The notes under the pieces were generated by a model. It made no database searches, was not told the DNA's origin, and was given only the letters and a program-made list of their open reading frames with translations. Made by a program: the position numbers and the translations under genes. Shown piece after piece: positions 17,272 through 26,277 of a stretch of 64,000 nt of DNA (position 1 is the first letter of the stretch; each line of letters opens with the position of its first letter). Location: assembly GCF_002833405.1 (NCBI RefSeq), contig NZ_CP025135.1:1655501-1719500 (forward strand), in the 5' to 3' direction. The DNA comes from Planococcus sp. MB-3u-03 (GTDB lineage: Bacteria; Bacillota; Bacilli; Bacillales_A; Planococcaceae).

Positions 17272-18156
17272 ATGATGGAAATCGGAATTATCGGTTTGGG
17301 CAAGATGGGGAAAAACTTGGCACTCAATTTAACAGATCATGGCCATACAGTGGTAGGGCATGACGCAAACGCCTTGGAAGTAAGCGATTTCAAAGTGGAA
17401 GGATCGCTCGAGGAATTGGTGCAGAACCTTCAGGCGCCTCGTACGGTGTGGTTGATGGTGCCGGCTGGAGAAATTACGGAATCGGTCATCGAACAATTGG
17501 TGCCGCTTTTGGACAAAGGCGACGCTATTATTGACGGAGGCAACTCGAACTACAAAGAATCGGTGCGCCGTGCCGAGGAATTGAAAGCGAGCGGAATTTA
17601 TTTCTTCGACTGCGGCACAAGCGGCGGGACAGAAGGCGCGCGCCACGGCATTTGCGCAATGATCGGTGGGGATGAAGAGAAGTTCAACGACATCGAACCG
17701 CTCTTCCGCGACATCTCAGTCGAAGGCGGCTACCTCTATGCCGGCAAATCAGGCAGCGGGCATTTCATGAAAATGATCCACAATGGCATCGAGTACGGCA
17801 TGATGCAATCGATTGCTGAAGGATTCGATATCCTCCACAAAAGTGATTTCGACTACGACTACGAAAAAGTGGCGGGTGTCTGGAACAACGGCTCAATCAT
17901 CAGTTCTTATTTGATGGGCTTGACGCAAAACGCCTTCTCGAAAGATGAAAAGCTCGATGGCATCAAAGGGGTCATGAACTCTTCGGGAGAAGGAAAATGG
18001 ACAGTGGAAACGGCACTTGATTTGAATGTGCCGGCACCGGTCATCACAATGTCGCTGATGATGCGCTACCGTTCGCTCGAAGATGATACCTTTACAGGAA
18101 AAGTCGTCGCAGCACTTCGCAATGAATTCGGCGGGCACGCAGTCGTCAAAAAATAA
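17272..18156 (+). CDS. gnd: 6-phosphogluconate dehydrogenase (decarboxylating), short form
   Basis: 294 aa. Starts at 17272 and 17275 (ATGATG) both follow AGGAGG at 17262-17267; 17275 has the better spacing. The Rossmann motif GIIGLGKMGKNLAL opens the protein. DGGNSNYKES, CGTSGGTEGARHG and SGHFMKMIHNGIEYGMMQ are substrate-binding and catalytic blocks. The length matches the YqeC/GndA-type ~300-aa enzymes, which often prefer NAD+, not the 470-aa form. It converts 6-phosphogluconate to ribulose 5-phosphate and CO2. With the permease and kinase genes it completes gluconate entry into the pentose phosphate pathway. Confidence 0.92.
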   Translation: MMEIGIIGLGKMGKNLALNLTDHGHTVVGHDANALEVSDFKVEGSLEELVQNLQAPRTVWLMVPAGEITESVIEQLVPLLDKGDAIIDGGNSNYKESVRRAEELKASGIYFFDCGTSGGTEGARHGICAMIGGDEEKFNDIEPLFRDISVEGGYLYAGKSGSGHFMKMIHNGIEYGMMQSIAEGFDILHKSDFDYDYEKVAGVWNNGSIISSYLMGLTQNAFSKDEKLDGIKGVMNSSGEGKWTVETALDLNVPAPVITMSLMMRYRSLEDDTFTGKVVAALRNEFGGHAVVKK

Positions 18157-18186
18157 ACCATTGTTTATCGGATAGGGGGAAGTCAA

Positions 18187-19530
18187 ATGGCTGGTTCAAC
18201 ATTGATCATGATCGCGGTCGCAAGCATTTTCGTTTTGCTATTTTTGGTCATGCGCACGAAATTGCACGCGTTCGTGGCGTTATTATTGGTAAGTTTACTG
18301 CTCGGCATCGCGGCAGGCATGCCGCTTGGGGATGTTATCCAATCGATTCAAAACGGCATGGGCGGAACACTCGGCTTTGTCGCAGTGGTCGTCGGCCTTG
18401 GCGCTATGTTCGGGAAAATGCTTGAAGTTTCCGGCGGCGCTGAGCGCTTAGCGGCAACGATGATCGGCAAATTCGGGGAAGACAAAGCTCCTTGGGCTCT
18501 TGGCGTGACAGGCTTCATCGTTGCCATTCCCGTATTCTTCGATGTAGGTTTCATCATTTTGGTGCCGATCGTTTACAGCTTGGCGAAAAAGACCGGCAAA
18601 TCGCTTTTGCATTACGGGATTCCGCTATTGGCGGGTCTTGCTGTTACACATAGCTTCATCCCGCCGACCCCGGGACCGATTGCGGTTGCGGAACTGGTCG
18701 GTGCAGAACTTGGCTGGGTTATCCTGTTCGGGGTGCTTGCAGGGATTCCTTCGATGATTTTAGCGGGACCTGTTTTTGGACGCTACATAGGGAAGCGTAT
18801 TCATTTGACGATTCCGGATTACATGGATATCAAAGAACAAGAATACGATAAGGAATTGCCAAGCTTCGGCATGATCATTTCTTTGATTTTGATTCCGCTT
18901 GTGTTGATTCTCTTCAACACCTTGTCAGCCGTCGTGTTTGATGAAGGAAACCAGATCCGTGAGATTTTGACTTTCCTTGGCCATCCATTCGTCGCCTTGA
19001 CGATCGCTACGATTCTGACGTTTTTCTTCCTCGGCACACGCCGCGGCTACTCACGCCAGGAAGTTCAAGACATTGCAACGAAAGCACTTGAACCTGCAGG
19101 GATCATCATCCTCGTTACAGGGGCTGGCGGCGTGTTCAAACAAGTGCTCATCGACTCAGGTGTCGGTGATGTGCTTGGCCAAATGATGGGCGATTCTGCG
19201 CTTCCGCCGATTGTCCTGGCATTCCTGATTGCTTCTGCAGTCCGCGTGGCACAAGGCTCAGCTACCGTTTCCATGGTAACGGCAGCTGGCTTGATCGCAC
19301 CGCTTCTAGAAATTACCGGAACAACTGGCCCAGCACTTGGCTTGATCGTTATTTCCATCGCTGCAGGCGCTACGGTCTTGTCTCACGTAAACGATTCCGG
19401 CTTCTGGCTTGTTAACCGCTATTTCGGAATGAACGTCAAAGACACCTTGAAATCCTGGACCGTAATGGAAACCATCATCGGCCTCACCGGATTCGTGGTA
19501 GTATTGATTTTGAGTTTCTTTATCACATGA
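18187..19530 (+). CDS. gntP: Gluconate:H+ symporter, GntP family
   Basis: 447 aa, about 12-14 membrane helices. ATG 18187 follows AGGGGGAAG. Family blocks are visible: FVAVVVGLGAMFGKMLEVSG, GLAVTHSFIPPTPGPIAVAE, TGAGGVFKQVLIDSGVGD and ATVLSHVNDSGFWLVNRYFG. GntP permeases import gluconate with protons. It is 30 bases after gnd and precedes the kinase gene across a long hairpin. Confidence 0.93.
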   Translation: MAGSTLIMIAVASIFVLLFLVMRTKLHAFVALLLVSLLLGIAAGMPLGDVIQSIQNGMGGTLGFVAVVVGLGAMFGKMLEVSGGAERLAATMIGKFGEDKAPWALGVTGFIVAIPVFFDVGFIILVPIVYSLAKKTGKSLLHYGIPLLAGLAVTHSFIPPTPGPIAVAELVGAELGWVILFGVLAGIPSMILAGPVFGRYIGKRIHLTIPDYMDIKEQEYDKELPSFGMIISLILIPLVLILFNTLSAVVFDEGNQIREILTFLGHPFVALTIATILTFFFLGTRRGYSRQEVQDIATKALEPAGIIILVTGAGGVFKQVLIDSGVGDVLGQMMGDSALPPIVLAFLIASAVRVAQGSATVSMVTAAGLIAPLLEITGTTGPALGLIVISIAAGATVLSHVNDSGFWLVNRYFGMNVKDTLKSWTVMETIIGLTGFVVVLILSFFIT

Positions 19531-19532
19531 GT

Positions 19533-19572
19533 ACAGAAAAAGAAAAAGGGATCCTCCTTTTTCTTTTTCTGT
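19533..19572 (+). terminator. Intercistronic 17-bp hairpin in the gluconate operon
   Basis: A perfect 17-bp stem at 19533-19549 / 19556-19572 (purine-rich arm ACAGAAAAAGAAAAAGG) sits between gntP and gntK, 20 bases before the gntK start. No U run follows. It could be a leaky terminator, a processing site, or a block to RNase that sets gntP/gntK ratios. Confidence 0.55.
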
Positions 19573-19592
19573 TATAAGGAAGGAAGAAGAAC

Positions 19593-21137
19593 ATGCCTGA
19601 ACAATCCTATTATTTAGGGGTCGATATAGGGACCACTTCCACAAAAGCTGTCCTATTCAATAAAGCGGGACAAATCAAAGACAGCCATACAGTTTTCTAT
19701 CCCTTGCACACGCCGAACCAATTGACCGCCGAGCAGGACCCGGAAGAAATTTTCCGCGCCGTGCTGACAGCTGTCCGGGAAACTTTGAGAAAAAGCGACA
19801 TCAGCAAGGAGTCATTAAAGCTCTTGTCGTTCAGTTCGGCCATGCACAGCCTGATTGCGGTGGATGCTCAAGGAGAGCTTTTAACAAATAGCATCACTTG
19901 GGCAGATACGAGAAGTTCAAAGCACGCGAAGCACATTAAAGAAAACTTGAATGGCCATGACATTTACTTGCGGACCGGTACCCCGATCCATGCGATGTCG
20001 CCGTTATCGAAACTTTTGTGGCTGCAGGATGAAAAACCGGAAATCTGTGAACAGACCGCGAAGTTCATTAGCATCAAGAGCTATATTTTCCATAAATTCT
20101 TCGGAGAGTACGTCGAAGATCATTCAATTGCCTCTGCTACCGGCTTGTTCAATTTGGAACAGCTTGACTGGGACCAAGGCGCACTCGATGTATCTTGTGT
20201 AACGGCCGAGAAATTGCCGCGCCTCGTGCCAACGACCGAGCAATTTGCAGGAGTCGCCCCGGAGTTCGCTGCGTTTATGGGTGTTCGGGAAGACGTTCCG
20301 TTTGTTATCGGGGCAAGCGACGGTGTGTTGGCCAATCTCGGCGTCAATGCCATCGACCCCGGCGTCATTGCTGTGACCATCGGGACGAGCGGTGCCATCC
20401 GCACGGTCTCTCCTGTGCCGAAAACCGATCCGAAAGAGCGGACTTTCTGTTATGTATTGACGGAAAACCATTGGGTGATCGGTGGGCCGGTCAATAACGG
20501 TGGCATCATTTTGCGCTGGCTGCGCGATGAATTTGCGTCATCCGAAGTGGAAACGGCGAAACGCCTCGGGATCGATACGTACGATGTGTTGACAAAGATC
20601 GCCGCAACGGTCAAACCGGGAGCTGACGGGCTATTGTTCCACCCTTATTTGACAGGGGAACGGGCTCCGCTATGGGATGCCAATGCCAGAGGATCGTTTT
20701 TCGGCCTCAGCATTCATCACCAAAAGCAGCATATGATCCGTGCTGTACTGGAAGGCATCGTTTTCAATCTCTATACTGTGCTTCTCGCTGTTGAAGAATT
20801 GACGGGAGAACCGGCACGCATACAAGCATCCGGTGGTTTTGCCCGCTCCGAGTTATGGCGCCAGCTCTTGGCCGACGTCTTCGACAAGCCGGTCATCATC
20901 CCGGAAAGCTTTGAAAGTTCCTGTCTCGGCGCAGTGGTCCTCGGCGTGTATGCAACTGGAGAGATCGAGGATTTCAGCATTGTCTCTGAGATGATCAGCC
21001 GCACCCATACGAATCATCCGGAAACGGAAGCAAGCAATATTTACCGTGAATTGCTTCCGATTTACATCCGCTTGTCGCGTTTGCTGACAGAAGAATACGA
21101 AAGCATTTCCGATTTCCAGCGGAAGCATATGAAATAA
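19593..21137 (+). CDS. gntK: Gluconokinase, FGGY family
   Basis: 514 aa; ATG 19593 follows AAGGAAGGAAG. The FGGY N-terminal domain begins YYLGVDIGTTSTKAVLFNKA (phosphate-1 motif). ITWADTRSSKHAK and TGTPIHAMSPLSKLLWL are substrate-binding blocks. The C-terminal FGGY signature is GLLFHPYLTGERAPLWD, and IQASGGFARSELWRQLLADV binds adenosine. The length and HAMSPL block match Bacillus GntK. It phosphorylates gluconate to 6-phosphogluconate in the cytosol, feeding the dehydrogenase encoded first in the operon. Confidence 0.93.
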   Translation: MPEQSYYLGVDIGTTSTKAVLFNKAGQIKDSHTVFYPLHTPNQLTAEQDPEEIFRAVLTAVRETLRKSDISKESLKLLSFSSAMHSLIAVDAQGELLTNSITWADTRSSKHAKHIKENLNGHDIYLRTGTPIHAMSPLSKLLWLQDEKPEICEQTAKFISIKSYIFHKFFGEYVEDHSIASATGLFNLEQLDWDQGALDVSCVTAEKLPRLVPTTEQFAGVAPEFAAFMGVREDVPFVIGASDGVLANLGVNAIDPGVIAVTIGTSGAIRTVSPVPKTDPKERTFCYVLTENHWVIGGPVNNGGIILRWLRDEFASSEVETAKRLGIDTYDVLTKIAATVKPGADGLLFHPYLTGERAPLWDANARGSFFGLSIHHQKQHMIRAVLEGIVFNLYTVLLAVEELTGEPARIQASGGFARSELWRQLLADVFDKPVIIPESFESSCLGAVVLGVYATGEIEDFSIVSEMISRTHTNHPETEASNIYRELLPIYIRLSRLLTEEYESISDFQRKHMK

Positions 21138-21141
21138 GAAG

Positions 21142-21172
21142 AAAACCCGAAGCTTAATGGCTTCGGGTTTTT
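21142..21172 (+). terminator. Intrinsic terminator of the gluconate operon
   Basis: AACCCGAAGC (21144-21153) pairs with GCTTCGGGTT (21160-21169), followed by a T run. Confidence 0.92.
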
Positions 21173-21330
21173 CTAATCCGACGATTAATTTTATTATAAA
21201 GTTGATCGAGCTTTTATGGAAAAGTTCTGAAAACGAGCCGGATGAGAAGGAGCTTTTGATATACTAATATTTACAAGTAAAGGTGGATGCTGGGCTGGAT
21301 AGATTACTGGCATACACAATAGGAGGCAGT

Positions 21331-21888
21331 ATGAAACTCGTTTTATTATTCGGCCCGCAAGCTGTCGGCAAAATGACCATAGGCCATGAATTAGAAAAGA
21401 TAACGCACCTCAAATTACTTCATAATCATATGACGATTGACTTGCTGCATCCGTTCTTTGGATTCGGTGAAGACACGTGGCGAATCTCCAGTATTATTCG
21501 GGAAGAAATATTTAAAGCGGCCGATAAAAGTGATCTGGAAGGCATTGTTTTCACTTTCGTCTGGTCGTTCGAGTCAAAAAAGGATTGGGAATTCATAAAC
21601 CATGTTCGTTCTATTTTTGAAGAAGCGGGTGGAGAAGTCTATTTCGTAGAACTTGAAGCCAATCAAAGCGAACGCTTGATACGGAACCAAACGCCTCATC
21701 GTCTCGAACATAAGGCAACGAAACGCAATATCGAAGAATCCGAAGTGCATTTAATCGAAACACATAAATTGAACCGGCTCAACTCTTGGCCAAATGAAAT
21801 CCGAGAAGAAAATTACATACGAATCGATAACACACATCTAGGTCCAGAAGCTGTCGCCAAAACGATCAAAGATCGCTTTACCTTGTAG
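21331..21888 (+). CDS. P-loop NTPase, shikimate kinase-like AAA family
   Basis: 185 aa from ATG 21331, which has AGGAGG at 21321-21326; the upstream in-frame extension lacks a site. The Walker A motif is GPQAVGKMT at residues ~8-16. HNHMTIDLLHPFFGFG and VFTFVWSFESKKDWEFI follow, then FVELEANQSERLIRNQTPHR near residue 110. The pattern is that of small P-loop kinases of unknown substrate found across Bacillales. Lys14 and the Arg-rich segment could support phosphotransfer, but no specific substrate is evident. Confidence 0.75.
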   Translation: MKLVLLFGPQAVGKMTIGHELEKITHLKLLHNHMTIDLLHPFFGFGEDTWRISSIIREEIFKAADKSDLEGIVFTFVWSFESKKDWEFINHVRSIFEEAGGEVYFVELEANQSERLIRNQTPHRLEHKATKRNIEESEVHLIETHKLNRLNSWPNEIREENYIRIDNTHLGPEAVAKTIKDRFTL

Positions 21889-21964
21889 AAAAACGATAGT
21901 AGGCCTTTTATAAAACCAGCCAGATAGACGTTAGGACATTTATAAGAAACGAGGTGAGAGGCCT

Positions 21965-22828
21965 ATGCTGGATCAAGTGTTGAAGCAATTCCGTTTGGAA
22001 GTCGTTACTTTCAACGAAGTCGAAGATTCTTTCAGTTCAACGGTATACAAATGCACTTTATCGAATGGCGAATCGGTCTTTGTGAAAATTCCGTATACCC
22101 GCGTGAAATATGAACGCGAGCTGGCCGCTTATGAAATCCTCGCTGGGCATGTCCCGATTCCAAAGCTGCTCGGTTTTTGGGAGGGGGATGCTAAATGTCC
22201 GGGAGCTTTACTGCTGTCTGAACTGAAAGGGAAGCCTTTGTCCGCAACAGCTTCTCCGGAAATCGCGTATCAAATCGGGACAATGCAAGCATCTATGCAT
22301 CAAATCAAACCTTCTAACAAAACAGCACTCGGCGCCATACAAAATGAATTTCCCAATTGGCATGAATTCATCGAAAGGCAGTTTTATAGCTTTGCGGAAG
22401 ATGCAAAAGAAGTATTGGATGAAGATTTATATATGGCCAGCTTGCGCAAGTTTGAGCAAATGAAGTTGGAACTTCCAGCACCAGACGGGCCGAGTTTTGT
22501 CCATATGGATTTCCGCCCAGCTAATATCATTGTGGAGGAAGGCCAGGTTTCCGGCATGATCGATTTTGAAAGTGTGCGCTTCGGTTCGACGGAAATTGAT
22601 TTCACTAAAATTTACCGTGATTTTTTAAAGTCGGATCCTGCCCTGCTGAATTCTTATCAGATGGGCTATAACAGCATCCGGCCGATGATCGATTTGCGAG
22701 CCGTCTTGCCCTTTTATCGCTTCATTGATGCCTTTAACAGCATCGGCTGGAGTCAAAGACGGGGCCTGGAGAAGAATTTTGCATTCTATGGAACCAACTT
22801 GGGGATTTTGAAAAAGATGGTGGAGTAG
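21965..22828 (+). CDS. Aminoglycoside phosphotransferase-fold kinase
   Basis: 287 aa, ATG 21965 preceded by GAGGTGAGAGG. The APH/choline kinase fold shows VFVKIPYTRVKYERELAAYE (ATP-binding Lys and Glu). The catalytic block is FVHMDFRPANIIVEEG (residues ~178-193, HxDxxxxN) followed by VSGMIDFESVRFG, the metal-binding DFE. The family covers aminoglycoside, macrolide, homoserine and other small-molecule kinases. Nothing marks it as a resistance enzyme, and it sits among housekeeping-like genes, so the substrate is open. Confidence 0.8.
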   Translation: MLDQVLKQFRLEVVTFNEVEDSFSSTVYKCTLSNGESVFVKIPYTRVKYERELAAYEILAGHVPIPKLLGFWEGDAKCPGALLLSELKGKPLSATASPEIAYQIGTMQASMHQIKPSNKTALGAIQNEFPNWHEFIERQFYSFAEDAKEVLDEDLYMASLRKFEQMKLELPAPDGPSFVHMDFRPANIIVEEGQVSGMIDFESVRFGSTEIDFTKIYRDFLKSDPALLNSYQMGYNSIRPMIDLRAVLPFYRFIDAFNSIGWSQRRGLEKNFAFYGTNLGILKKMVE

Positions 22829-22921
22829 TTCGGTTATTTTTGAAACAGGTTATGTAGGAATATTAGGAAGGAACTCAGTCTTTTTTTCAAGGTGATCTAA
22901 AAAAATAAAGGAGGCAAATCA

Positions 22922-23380
22922 ATGATTAAAGGCCTTTACGAAGCGCATTTACCGGTCAGGGATTTAAAACGCTCCATTGAATTCTATACTAGTTTGGAAT
23001 TGGAACTCGCTTATGAGACTCCAAAGCTGGCTTTCTTTTGGATTGTCAAAGGGCAAAGTTGGGTGGGCTTATGGGAAACGGATAAAATGGAAACGCCTTA
23101 TCCCCCTTCGCTTCGCCATATCGCTTTTCATGTGGATATAGGAGCGATCCGCAACGCTATGGACTGGTTGGCCGAAAGAGGAATCGAAGGAAGAACGGCT
23201 TTCGGATTTTCACCGGAAGAACAACCAGTGATCTTGCCGAACCGTCCTTATGCCCACGCAGCAGTTTATTTTCATGACCCGGATGGCAATTCACTGGAAT
23301 TTATCGCACCGCTAGATTTCAAGGTTGAGGAAGAATTCGACATGATGTCTTTAGCACAATGGGATCAAAAGCACGTATAG
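22922..23380 (+). CDS. VOC (glyoxalase/bleomycin resistance) family protein
   Basis: 152 aa, AAAGGAGG before ATG 22922. Two beta-alpha-beta-beta-beta modules are visible: LPVRDLKRSIEFYTSLELEL at the start and HAAVYFHDPDGNSLEFIAPL near residue 118. H60 region RHIAFHVD and the E in SLEFI could be metal ligands. VOC proteins include lactoylglutathione lyases, fosfomycin thiol transferases and dioxygenases; the residues seen do not separate these. Confidence 0.82.
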   Translation: MIKGLYEAHLPVRDLKRSIEFYTSLELELAYETPKLAFFWIVKGQSWVGLWETDKMETPYPPSLRHIAFHVDIGAIRNAMDWLAERGIEGRTAFGFSPEEQPVILPNRPYAHAAVYFHDPDGNSLEFIAPLDFKVEEEFDMMSLAQWDQKHV

Positions 23381-23424
23381 AAAATGTTCAGCTGAGCCAG
23401 CTGAAAGCTACGGGAGGGCATCAC

Positions 23425-23910
23425 ATGTTGAAATATACGTTGTGCTTGATTCGAAATGGTGATAAGATTCTGCTCCTGAACCGGGAGAAGCCGCCGCAAA
23501 TCGGCATGTGGAATGGCGTCGGCGGAAAAATCGAGCCCGGCGAAACGCCGCTTGAAAGTGCCATCAGGGAAACCTTTGAAGAGACCGGCATTCGATTGAC
23601 AGATATGCTGCATGCAGGAAATGTTCTTTTCACGAATGAAAGCAGCCGTCAAGGAATGTACTTGTTTATGGCGGATTTGCCGGAAACACAAGTTTTGGCT
23701 ACGCCTCTTGGAACCCGTGAAGGCATATTGGATTGGAAGTCAATCGACTGGATTCTGCAAAAAGACAATCGCGGAGTAGCCGCTAATTTACGTGCCTATC
23801 TGCCTTCGCTGCTGAAAGGCGATTTGGGATTGGAACATTGCTTCATTTATAAAAATAGGGAAATCGCTGAGTACACAACAGCAGCACTTTCTGAAGCATT
23901 AAAGGCATAG
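23425..23910 (+). CDS. Nudix hydrolase (MutT/YtkD-like)
   Basis: 161 aa from ATG 23425 with GGGAGG at 23412-23417; an upstream in-frame extension overlaps the VOC gene and lacks a site. The Nudix box is complete at residues 34-56 (GX5EX7REUXEEXGU), reading GKIEPGETPLESAIRE then TFEETGI. The preceding REKPPQIGMWNGVGG is typical of 8-oxo-dGTP diphosphatases. It likely hydrolyses an oxidised or excess nucleotide to its monophosphate and pyrophosphate with Mg2+. Confidence 0.88.
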   Translation: MLKYTLCLIRNGDKILLLNREKPPQIGMWNGVGGKIEPGETPLESAIRETFEETGIRLTDMLHAGNVLFTNESSRQGMYLFMADLPETQVLATPLGTREGILDWKSIDWILQKDNRGVAANLRAYLPSLLKGDLGLEHCFIYKNREIAEYTTAALSEALKA

Positions 23911-23925
23911 AGAGGAGTGGATCTA

Positions 23926-24290
23926 ATGAATTTTAACTCGATCAATTTCAACGAAAAACTTTCGAAATTCGACGATCTATGGTCGCCGAAAGTCATCGCA
24001 GAAATGAATGATTATCAATTCAAAACCGTGAAAGTGCAAGGGGATTTCGTCTGGCACAAGCACGACGAAACTGATGAAGTGTTCATTGTGTTAGAAGGAG
24101 AACTGGCCATTGAATTTCGGGGCGGAAAAGTGGAATTGAAAGCAGGCGAAATGTTTGTCGTTCCAAAAATACAGAGCATAAGCCATTTGCGAAAACGCAA
24201 GCGAGCATCTTGCTGGTTGAACCTAAAGGCGTCGTCAATACAGGCGATATTCAAAGTGGGCAGACGGCAGAAAATGATGTGTGGATCTAA
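23926..24290 (+). pseudogene. Cupin domain protein, one frameshift
   Basis: GAGGAG at 23912-23916 precedes ATG 23926. The first cupin motif is HKHDETDEVFIVLEGELAIE (metal ligands H, H, E), then KAGEMFVVPK. Near 24165 one base is missing; the next frame gives EHKPFAKTQASILLVEPKGV and ends NDVWI at TAA 24288-24290. The corrected length is ~121 aa, usual for single-domain Bacillales cupins of unknown function. The break is most simply an indel error at a short base run. Confidence 0.75.
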
Positions 24291-24372
24291 ACGGGTTTTT
24301 CATGAAATTTACGCTTTCGTTGCGTGAAATGCGGTAAAATAACAGCATACTTTGTTTTAGGACGTGATTTTC

Positions 24373-26174
24373 TTGCCGGATTGGACTTATCATACGATGT
24401 TTGAACCCACACTTTCCCGCTTGCCGGCAAAAACCGGGAGAGAATTTATCCATAAAGACATGCATCGGATCGCCTCGATCCCCGGCGGAAGCAAACTCAT
24501 CGAATATTTGGGGCACACGGCTCCAGCTAAGCAGCTGGAAACGGAGATTTTCGGTTTAAAGATCGCCAACCCCGTCGGCTTAAGCGGAAAAATCGATCCC
24601 TTGCTTTCCGGAACCAAGGCATTCAGCCATTTGGGAATGGGCTTTATCGAAATCGGCCCGGTGTCGTGGAAGCCAGTGGAAGCGGGTTCGCCGGCATTCA
24701 CCGACTCAAAAGATAATTTGCTTTTTCCATACCATCTGGAATCACCCGGCCTCAAGCGAACGATCGATAAGCTCGAGAAGCTGAAACCGTTCAGTAAGCC
24801 GATTTTCATCCGGATAGGGAAAAGCGGTTCTTTTGAACAAACGCGTTCTTTATTGAACAAGCTGTCTGCGTATGGAGATGCTTTTGTCATTGAAGAGCCG
24901 TTCAGCGAGGAACAGCGGCAGTCTTTAAAAGAAGCAGTCGGCAGCAAGCCGCTATTATATGCCAGTTCAGCGGATGAAATCGATTCGGCTGTTATGGGAC
25001 TGGCAGCTAATGAAATATACATAGACGGAATCGTCATCGATGAACTGGGAATAGACACGGGCGAAGGCATGGAATATCCAATCGAACAAGCTGGACTGCT
25101 GGCTGAACAAGTGTCTGCCATTCGGCAGCCCAGCACAATTCCGATCATCGTCTCAGGCGGAATCGCTGAACCGAAAGACGCCCTGGCTTTATACGGGGCA
25201 GGAGCGGATTTGGTGATGCTCTCTAGCGGCTATGTCAGGACAGGCCCCGGTTTGCCGAAGCGCATCAATGAAGGATTGCTGGATCAACGAATAACGGCGC
25301 CTCCTGTGTACGATGGCTGGATTTGGCATTGGCAATGCTCGTCAGTATGACCATCGTCCTCATGCCTTATGACGAGACATTTTTGAACTTATCGCGAGAA
25401 GAGCTCATTGCGATCAATCCGAATATTTATCATTTCATGCAGCATGACCGGATGACCGTAGCCGGTACGATGGTTTCGGGCGGCATTCTCTATATGCAAT
25501 TGGCAAGGCATGGCGTCCGTTACGGCCTAGAATGGGCAAAACGCGCGATTCACATCGCAGGGGTATTAGGGTTCCTCGGTATTTTATTATTTATCGGATT
25601 CGGTTATTTCGACTGGCTCCACGGCTTTCTTTGGCTCGTTCTACTGCCATTTTTCTGGAAAGGCTACCAGGCATCCAAAAACCATAGCGAACATTCGTCT
25701 TCGCGCAACCGCACGAACCACCAAGCCTGGAAACGCAGCTTGTGGGGACAGCTGGCGTTCGTCTCACTGGGATTTGCACTCGCAGCAGCTGGGCTTGTCA
25801 TTTCGACAATCGGCGTGAACGGCGTTTTCGTCCAAACCGACATCGCCTATATCTGCATGAGCCCTGAACAAATCGCTGCCATCAACGAACGGCTCATTCC
25901 TGTAATCGCGCATGACCGGCCGGGGCTTGGCAGCGCCTTGATCAGTGTTGGGTTGCTTGTGTTGATGCTCGCGTTATGGGGATTTCAGGAAGGGCAGCGG
26001 TGGGTCTGGTACACGTTCCTGTTCGGCGGGCTGCCGGCGTTTGGGGCGGCCATCATCATTCATTACGTAATCGGCTATACGAGCTTTATCCATATCCTGC
26101 CGGCGTACGTGGCCTTAGTGCTGTTCGCAAGCGGGTTGATAATGTCCCGGAAGTTCTTTTTTTACGGATCATAA
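24373..26174 (+). pseudogene. Dihydroorotate dehydrogenase-like protein fused to a membrane domain, one frameshift
   Basis: TTG 24373 gives the family-type start MPDWTYHTMF, with AGGA 10 bases upstream. Residues ~1-315 form an FMN-binding DHODH-like barrel: FGLKIANPVGLSGKIDP, GFIEIGPVSWKPVEAG and IIVSGGIAEPKDALALYGAG, then ADLVMLSSGYV. The class 2 catalytic-serine block (N-x-S-S-P-N) is not seen, so activity on dihydroorotate is doubtful. At ~25325 one G appears lost from TTTGG; restoring it reads GWIWALAMLVSMTIVLMP, a membrane helix, joining the next frame of ~283 aa with seven or eight helices. The corrected product is ~600 aa. Confidence 0.65.
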
Positions 26175-26184
26175 TTTAGCTCAT

Positions 26185-26216
26185 AAAAAGACAGCCAAGT
26201 GGCTGTCTTTTTATAT
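26185..26216. terminator. Bidirectional terminator
   Basis: AAAAAGACAGCC (26185-26196) pairs perfectly with GGCTGTCTTTTT (26201-26212). It lies between convergent genes ending at 26174 and 26278. Confidence 0.92.
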
Positions 26217-26277
26217 TCTTGACCATTGAAAGTGCCGAAGAAGTCAGCAGATTCGTAAATTTAAAAACGGCTACGTT

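Noticed and set aside
21965..22828. Aminoglycoside resistance gene
   Set aside because: The kinase fold is shared by many substrates; no subclass-specific motif or mobile context supports resistance.
24390..25148. 252-aa minus-strand frame opposite the DHODH-like gene
   Set aside because: Ser/Ile/Pro-rich shadow; the plus-strand frame has clear flavin-barrel motifs.
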